Of a stretch of DNA of 64,000 bases, positions 57,858 through 64,000 are shown in pieces (position 1 is the first letter of the stretch; every line of letters begins with the position of its first letter). The position numbers were made by a program, and so were the translations under genes. The notes below the pieces were generated by a model. The model was not told where the DNA came from and made no database searches. It saw only the letters and a list, made by a program, of their open reading frames with translations. The stretch is from Anastatus disparis (lineage: Eukaryota; Arthropoda; Insecta; Hymenoptera; Eupelmidae), in the NCBI GenBank assembly GCA_017163975.1, contig JAFFSR010000309.1:4010001-4074000 (forward strand), read 5' to 3'.

Positions 57858-58715
57858 TTATTGATGCGCATTCTGTCTACATCTGATACATGTACGCTTT
57901 GTAACGCCTGGTCTGCCACACCCATGGCAGAAGGTGCGTTTAGGGGCTCTACAAACGGTCCAATTATGGTTGCCTCCCTGACAATTCCAACAATTGGGTC
58001 TCTTGGCTCCGATTTCTCGATTTGGCCTCTCATTGTCAGCAACAGGTCGAGTAGGCGATGGTTCACGGGCTGGAAGGGCAGGGATAGGAATAATAGCTGG
58101 AGGGGATATTTTTAAAGATATCAAGGGAGGGATTAAGGATAAAGGTTGTTGTGAGGTACTTGGTGTTGGACAGGGTGAGAGTGTAGCTAAAAGAGGTGGT
58201 GGTGTTTGGATTTGAGGAGTGTGTTGGTGCCCGGATTGACTGATTGGGACAGGATAGGGTTTTTGTGAAGGAAGCTGGAATGGGTTAATGGCAGCAATGG
58301 ATGGTAGGATTAACTGAAGGCGTAGGACAGCTTGAGAAGGAGATAGAGTAGGATTTGGAGCTGGTATTTGAGGTAGAGGGGGTGATGGTAGTAGGAGTGT
58401 ATTGGAGGAAGGTGAATTGGTGACGGGAGCTGGAGAGGATGGTGGTAGAGCTAGAAGGGTGGTAGAGGTCGGCGTTACATTTTCATTATACTTGTGGACA
58501 GGAGGTGCATCTTCTATCTCTGCATCACACAAGTAACGAGTCCCTCTCATGCAGGCTCTAGTGCGTTGGCAACGTGGATTTTGGTGGTCTTCCACGCTTG
58601 CGTGCATTTCTTCTTGGGCTGGGTGGAACGTTAGGTCGTTGTACGACCCTCTGCCCGGTCCTACACGTACCGCCCGTCTTATTTGGTGCAGGTTGGTCGG
58701 CCTTGTTCGTTGCAT
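57858..58715 (-). CDS. Extra 3' ORF of gypsy element: proline-rich with zinc knuckles
   Basis: 285 codons, overlapping the end of the integrase frame by about 160 nt, so the true start may lie nearer 58500 or be reached by frameshift or splicing. A long Pro/Ser/Thr-rich, probably disordered, region is followed by two Cys/His knuckles, CWNCQGGNHNWTVC and CHGCGRPGVTKRTCIRC. These match the style of Gag nucleocapsid, not an envelope: there is no signal peptide or membrane segment. It is free of stops although the neighbouring pol has four. Function unknown; nucleic-acid binding is likely. Confidence 0.6.
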   Translation of the reverse strand: MQRTRPTNLHQIRRAVRVGPGRGSYNDLTFHPAQEEMHASVEDHQNPRCQRTRACMRGTRYLCDAEIEDAPPVHKYNENVTPTSTTLLALPPSSPAPVTNSPSSNTLLLPSPPLPQIPAPNPTLSPSQAVLRLQLILPSIAAINPFQLPSQKPYPVPISQSGHQHTPQIQTPPPLLATLSPCPTPSTSQQPLSLIPPLISLKISPPAIIPIPALPAREPSPTRPVADNERPNREIGAKRPNCWNCQGGNHNWTVCRAPKRTFCHGCGRPGVTKRTCIRCRQNAHQ

Positions 58716-61700
58716 TTCCTGAAATCGAAGGTGATGTGTTATGGTGCTGTTGTCGTCTAGGCGGTATATATCTTTTTAGATCATTGACGAAAACTTTAGT
58801 CTGTCGCTTGGTGTCGACGTCTTCAACTAGATATACTACCGGCGAAAATATTTTAATGACTTTGGCCGGGCCAATGAATTTTGGCACTAACTTTGCAGCG
58901 AATTTGTCTATAGCTGAAGATAATACATGATTCCTACGACTTACAAGATCTCCCAATTCAAACGTTACATGCCGTCGATTTTTATTATAATATTTAGCTT
59001 GACGAGCCATTGCTTTGTCTGCATATTTCTTAACGAGATCATGTATCGCAGGTAATCTTTTTGCTCGATCAGCCCATTCTTCTATATTACCTTGCTGAAT
59101 TGGTGTAGGATTTTAAATGGATTTACGGAATAGGATTGTAGGAATAGGATTGCGACCCATATTTAGGAACACCGGAGTGAATTTTGTTGACGAATGTAAC
59201 ATAGTATTTAACGCAAAGCTAAATTCTTCTAGGTGTTAGTCCCAATCACGATGGTCTTGCTCTATAAAACTATTAATCATGGGTTTTAGGCTACGATTGA
59301 TTCGCTCTACTGGATTTGATTGCGCATGATAGGGAGGAGTGGTAGAATGTTTAATGCTATACCTTTCTAAACGCTCATCTACAATCTGATTTTTAAATTC
59401 TAGCCCGTTATCCGTTATTAGACATTGTGGACAGCCCCATCTATTAATGACAAGTTCTTCTAATGCTTGAATCACGTTTTTACCGTCTGCTTTACGAAGG
59501 GGTTTTAACTCTACATATCGAGTAAAGAGATCTTCAAACACTATAATATATTTATAACCGGCCCTCGAAAGTGACTTTGGGCCATTTATATCAGCTGAGA
59601 CTACCGTCCATGGGCCTTGAATATATCTTTCCCCCATTAGACCGGCTGGAGCCTGTTGAGATTGTTTATGAGCTTGACACTCTTAGCACGCTCTCATATA
59701 TTGACAAGTGTCGTGGTAATATCCTGGCCAGTAATAATAAGTAGCTAAACGAGCGAAGGTTTTCTCCATTCCCATATGGCCTGCCTGAGGGGTGTTATGA
59801 GCTTCAAAAAGGGCTTTTTCACGATCAGCAAGAGGGAGAACTAATTTCCAGGCATCTAAGTCGGGGATAATAGGGTCTACATTATCATTTGGGTGAAGGA
59901 AATAAAGTAGTTCATTTTCTATTCTGAAATCGGGGTATTTAGTGGGGTATTGCTGCACTATTTCTTTTCTTCTTTTGTACCAGATATCATCGGTATCTAG
60001 GGCTGCTAAAGGGGCTAAATCAATAAGGTTTTCTTGAGCTCGTGAAACGGCATCGGGGACTTTAAGCTGGCTTCCTCGCCGATGTGTTAGTTTAATATCA
60101 AATTGCTGTAGTCGTGTGTGCCACCTAGCTAATCTACCCGTGGCATCTTTTAGATTTTTCAGCCATAGAAGGCTATGGTGGTCAGTAATTACATTTAATG
60201 GGGTTCCTTGATGATATGCCCTAAGTCGTTCCGCTGCCCAAATAACTGCTAAGCACTCTTTTTCGAATACGGTATAATTACGTTCGGTACGAATTAAGGT
60301 TCTACTTATATAGTAAATGGGGTGTTCTTCTCCATGGATATCTTGAATTAATACACCTGCAATGGCGAAGTTACTGGTATCCGTTTGTAGAATAAAAGGA
60401 TAATCAAAATTGGGACGTGCTAGAACGGGTGCTTCAGAGAGGGCTTGTTTAAGTTGCTGAAATGCTAATTCTTGCTTTTCCTGTCAATGCCATCGCGTTG
60501 TTTTCCTGGTTAAACAAGTTAATGGTGTTTTTATTTTAGTTAAATTGGGAATAAAACGTGCATACCAACCAACCATTCCTAAAAATCTTCGTAATTGTTT
60601 AAGATTGGTTGGTGCACGATATTCTAATATAGGTCGAATTTTCTCTTCATCGGTTCTTAGACCTTTTTCATTTACAATATATCCAAGATATCTTACTTCT
60701 GAGCAACAGAACTCTGACTTATCTCTATTGATTTGCAGATTTGCTGTTTTTAGGGCCCCTAATACTTTGCTTAACCATTGTAAGTGCTCGCTAAAAGTGG
60801 TGGTTGCTATAATGACGTCATCTAAATAGGAGAATACGTACGGTTCCCAGCTCGGTTTAATTAAATTTTCCATGACTTTTTGGAAGGACCCGGGAGCGTT
60901 GTTCAGGCCGTAAGGCATACGATTAAATTGAAATAGGCCTCTGCCTGGGACTGCAAACGCGGTAATCTCCTTGCTATCAGGATCCATTGGTATTTGGTGG
61001 TAAGCTTGACTTAAATCTAATTTGGAGATATATTTAGCACATCTTAATTTATCAAGAATATCATCCATATTTTTGATAGGATAGGCGAACTTCTTAGTGA
61101 CATCATTCACTTGCCTATAATCAATGCAAAACCTATATTTTCCATTTGGTTTAGGAGCTAAAACGGGGCAGCTACTCCACGGACCTGTTGAAGGTTCTAT
61201 GATACCTTCTTTTAACATTCGGTCGACTTCTTCTTGGGCAACTTTTAGCATTTGTGGTGAGTATCTCCTAGTTTTCTGACGAATAGGGTCATGTCCTTGG
61301 ACATCAATCTTGTGTGTGGCTAAATTAGTGACTCCTAGGACCTCAGGTGTGGGTGGTATCAAGTTACTTGACACAAGATTTATTTGATTCTTCTCTGCTT
61401 CAGTGGCTCGTACTAAACCTCCAAGGGTAGCTAGCACAGCATAGCTAAAAGGGTCAGTGCTATACGGATAAAAGTAATGAGGAATCTTTTTAGGGGTACT
61501 CCCGGTATCGTGCTCATAATCGATGCTAATTTTCATTAAACGCATAAAATCGATACCTAAGATGCATTCGTAAAGTATATTTTCTGCTACTCTAAAGGGT
61601 ATGGTCTGCGTGTCGTCGTCTATCGTTACTGTGACCTGCAACAGCCCATCTATATCAATTGAAGTACCATCAGCAACACTGACAAAGGTTGACTGAGGCG

Positions 61701-62055
61701 TACTTTTATCTTTCCACTCTGATGCTACATTCATGCCCAAATACGAATGCACAGAACCACTATCCAATAAGCTCTTTATTTTACGTCCATTGAGGTTTAA
61801 AACTAAAAATTGTCGTGGTTCTCCTGTAATATTAAGGTTTTGTTGTACCAATGATACAGGTTTAGGGGATGCTACATCGCTCGTTGCTAAAGGGGAATAT
61901 TTTATGTTGCTAGAAAGGGTAAATGGGCATGCTTGATTATTATCCTTATTAGAACGTAGGTTATTTGTCCCAGTTTGTGCTATTTTGCTATCTATGTTCT
62001 TACTAGAACGTATTGCTCGTTTGCTCTGCTCAACTTTTGCTGGCTTGCATTTCAC
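58558..62055 (-). pseudogene. pol: Gypsy pol: protease, RT, RNase H, integrase, four stops
   Basis: One reading frame with no frameshift but stops at 60484, 59683, 59236 and 59113. The aspartic protease motif is LLDSGSVHSYLG (about 61770). RT shows YRFCIDYRQVN, SKLDLSQAYHQIP and FSYLDDVII (about 60810). RNase H includes ILQTDTSNFAIAGV and VITDHHSLLWLK. The integrase zinc domain (HNTPQAGHMGMEKT...CQYMRAC) precedes the DDE core with SADINGPK, ITDNGLEF and NPVERINRS. A GPY-like region (KFIGPAKVIKIFSPVVYLV) and a basic tail end it. Domain order is typical Ty3/gypsy. Confidence 0.93.
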
Positions 62056-62308
62056 ATTCGTCGATTCTTCGACGTATTAACGGTTGTCTGCCAGATTACT
62101 TTCTTCTAACTTCTGACCCGCTTCTAATGGTCGAACTATGTTTTGCTCTATGATGTTTGGGTTGTTCGAGCATGTAGATGGATTAAATTGTCTATTTAGA
62201 AGCGGTCGAGTCTGACACACTTCATCGGAAGAAACAGCGACTCTTAGTGTTCCCTCCGTTGTTCGTTTCCCGCTAAATTACATCGTTTGCACTCTTTAAT
62301 GTGAGTAT
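62056..62308 (-). other. Gag-pol junction of gypsy element
   Basis: Interrupted coding sequence between the gag knuckles and the protease frame. The second knuckle (CYGCRQLNTHIKECKRC) is readable here in a frame different from the upstream gag segment. Confidence 0.55.
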
Positions 62309-64000
62309 TTAGCTGCCTACAGCCGTAACATTTAAAAGGTTGAGTGCATTCGCGCAACCAATTGCCCAATTTTCCGCACCTAAACACGGTCCTATTTGTT
62401 TTCGCCAAAAGTCTTCAACTATAGGGGGTGGATTTTTATTTAAGGGAAACTTTGCACTATTTTGGCCCTGAGTACGTGATTGGCGGTTAGAAGACATGAT
62501 TCGGTTATTATTATTATTATTAGTTCCGGATTTATTAGTAAAGCGCGCGTTGGGGTTTTTTAAAGGGGGGTTCTGCTGAATTCTACTACGTTCCGGTTTC
62601 CTCTGTGGTTGAGTGACAGCCGAAGAGTTTGTGGCAGGTGCTTGATGGGTACTGGCGACAGGAGCTAACACAGGAGTTTGGTTATGAGGCTGTTGCTCAT
62701 CGGGGTCATCAAGAGGAGAAATGAGAGCAGTTTTATTCAATCGAGACTGCTTAATACCTGTGCAAGCTGTAGTAGGGAATAACGACTCACTAGGGGCTGG
62801 AAGAGGCCAGTACGCTTTATATTGAGCTCTGCGGGTTTCTTCTCTCTTGCCAAGGCGTTGCAATTCCGTGAAACTATTAAACTGGTCCCTGTAGATTCGT
62901 TGGCGGTAGCTGGGATGCAGATTTCGGTTAGCTCGATTCTATTGTTCATCTAATGTCATTAGTGGACGAACTTGGTTCAGTAAGTCTCATAGTTTAGAGA
63001 GATAGGTACTAACATCTTCGTGGGAACCTTGTGTTCGTCTTTCTATCTCCACTTTCAGATGTTCCTGAACATCTTCCATACAGAACTGCAGACGAAAAGC
63101 ATCAATCAAATCTTCAAATGTACGCCAGTTTTTATTTTACCTCCTAAACCATTGATAGGATTCTTCATCTAGTACAGCCGGCAGCGCCCGGATAATCGTG
63201 TCCACGGTCAATCCATAAGCTGCTCGACACCCTTGTAAGTTATTAAGAAAGGACTCCGGGTCCTTTTTCCTATCTCCTTCAAAGGAGACGTGCCAGTTGG
63301 CGAAGATTTGGTCTGTCTGCTTCTCTTTGTGAAATATGGAGGCATCTATAGTCGATCGATATGGATCTGTGTATCCTGGGATCGTAGGTTGCCCGAATAT
63401 AGGTGGTTGAGACTGGGGTATTGCTGATTCCGCTGGGTAAAAGGGTGGGGGTAATGTTCTGGGCACAGGTGGTGAATAATTGTAAGGATTATAACTGTAG
63501 AGCGTGGGAGGAACAGGGTTATGACTACAGGTGCATGTACATGAGGTGGGAGTCGGATGGGGAAGAAAGCTACGAGGAGTTTGACGGCTGGTGGTTGTGG
63601 TAGTAGTAGTTACATGGGTGGCCGAAGGACAGCTGGTGTTGCTACTGGTTACCGCCGTATTAAATAACATGGGGGCCGTGGTAGTCGTTGGAATAACTCC
63701 GTGCCCAACTAGTTGGGTAACTTCCATATTACTCAAATAATTCACCTGATTGGCTAATTGATTCTGGGTTGCGGTGGTCGGGTATTGTGTGGATTGCACC
63801 CGAGGTTGCATGGAATCTGGGGGCGTGGGATGAGCCGGGGGCCTAGTCGAATGTAAAGTGGCGGTGGCTTCTGCCGGTACCGATGATTGATCCTGCGGAA
63901 GCATTGTCATTGGATATTGATAGACTCCTAGGGTTTGACCTGTTGGTAAACGAGGAGATGGCCTGTTATTCTCTTGTGCCTCCAATGAAGCTTGCCCATT
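62309..64000 (-). pseudogene. gag: Gypsy gag, incomplete at window edge
   Basis: The frame is open to the last base (upstream codons continue past the TTG at 63985), so the true start is outside. The first segment is Pro/Thr/Ser/Gln-rich, then IFANWHVSFEGDRKKDPE and ALPAVLDEESYQWFRR. Beyond a stop at 63137 the same frame shows the retrotransposon Gag core (WRTFEDLIDAFRLQF), with further stops near 62990 and 62940, and continues to 62309. The first CCHC knuckle is destroyed by a 1-nt loss near 62392, which shifts the rest (RCGKLGNWLREC) into another frame. Confidence 0.85.

Noticed and set aside
57858..58715. Envelope gene of an errantivirus-like gypsy
   Set aside because: No signal peptide, transmembrane segment or cleavage motif; two zinc knuckles instead.

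Overview
The window looks like a transposon-dense stretch of an animal genome, most likely an insect. The evidence is strong AT-richness, short introns with GTAAGT donors, copia and gypsy retroelements, a tRNA-derived SINE, a TRIM, TTAA-flanked MITEs and a Polinton. I see no host gene I can name. Nearly all identifiable DNA is nested mobile elements and the tandem repeats they carry. TRIMs have been reported from ants, so a hymenopteran host is plausible but not shown.

1-19.4 kb: a 281-bp tandem array and a related repeat-bearing element are split by a complete-ended Polinton/Maverick (1537-18201, AGT...ACT termini, 6-bp target duplication CAGAAT). Its arms are about 3.25 kb (left) and 2.78 kb (right). 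It encodes a two-exon protein-primed DNA polymerase, a small possible OB-fold protein, an RNase H-like two-exon protein, an integrase with chromodomain, three conserved Polinton proteins and a packaging-ATPase remnant. Major capsid protein and protease were not found. The right arm joins the ATPase immediately before Walker B, so arm copying probably erased the rest of the virion module. Each arm carries a serine-rich gene with tandem 48-nt exons, and in the right arm that gene runs in frame into the ATPase remnant. A 659-bp TRIM with tRNA-like boxes in its LTRs sits in the left half.

20-33 kb: 0.6-kb direct repeats (20103-20720 and 32289-32925) may be LTRs of a decayed minus-strand retroelement with a gag-like ORF. 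Inside lie a 3.2-kb repeat-filled element, two TTAA MITEs and a 1.75-kb foldback element.

33-48.2 kb: a decayed copia element (32964-48189, target duplication GAAAT). A hAT-like MITE interrupts its 5' LTR. Its gag region is broken by a DNA transposon with about 140-bp inverted ends. That transposon is broken by a TTAA-flanked element carrying a Mutator/Kolobok-type transposase and DEDDh exonuclease gene, which itself contains a palindromic TTAA MITE.

48.2-55 kb: mostly AT-rich sequence with another CCCACATAGCATG-ended repeat element, a palindromic MITE and a SINE with a perfect 15-bp target duplication.

55.2-64 kb: a minus-strand gypsy element, 3' LTR at 55235-56095. Pol lies in one uninterrupted frame broken only by four stop codons, gag runs off the window edge, and an extra proline-rich ORF with gag-like zinc knuckles follows pol. 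Palindromic MITEs sit between that ORF and the LTR.
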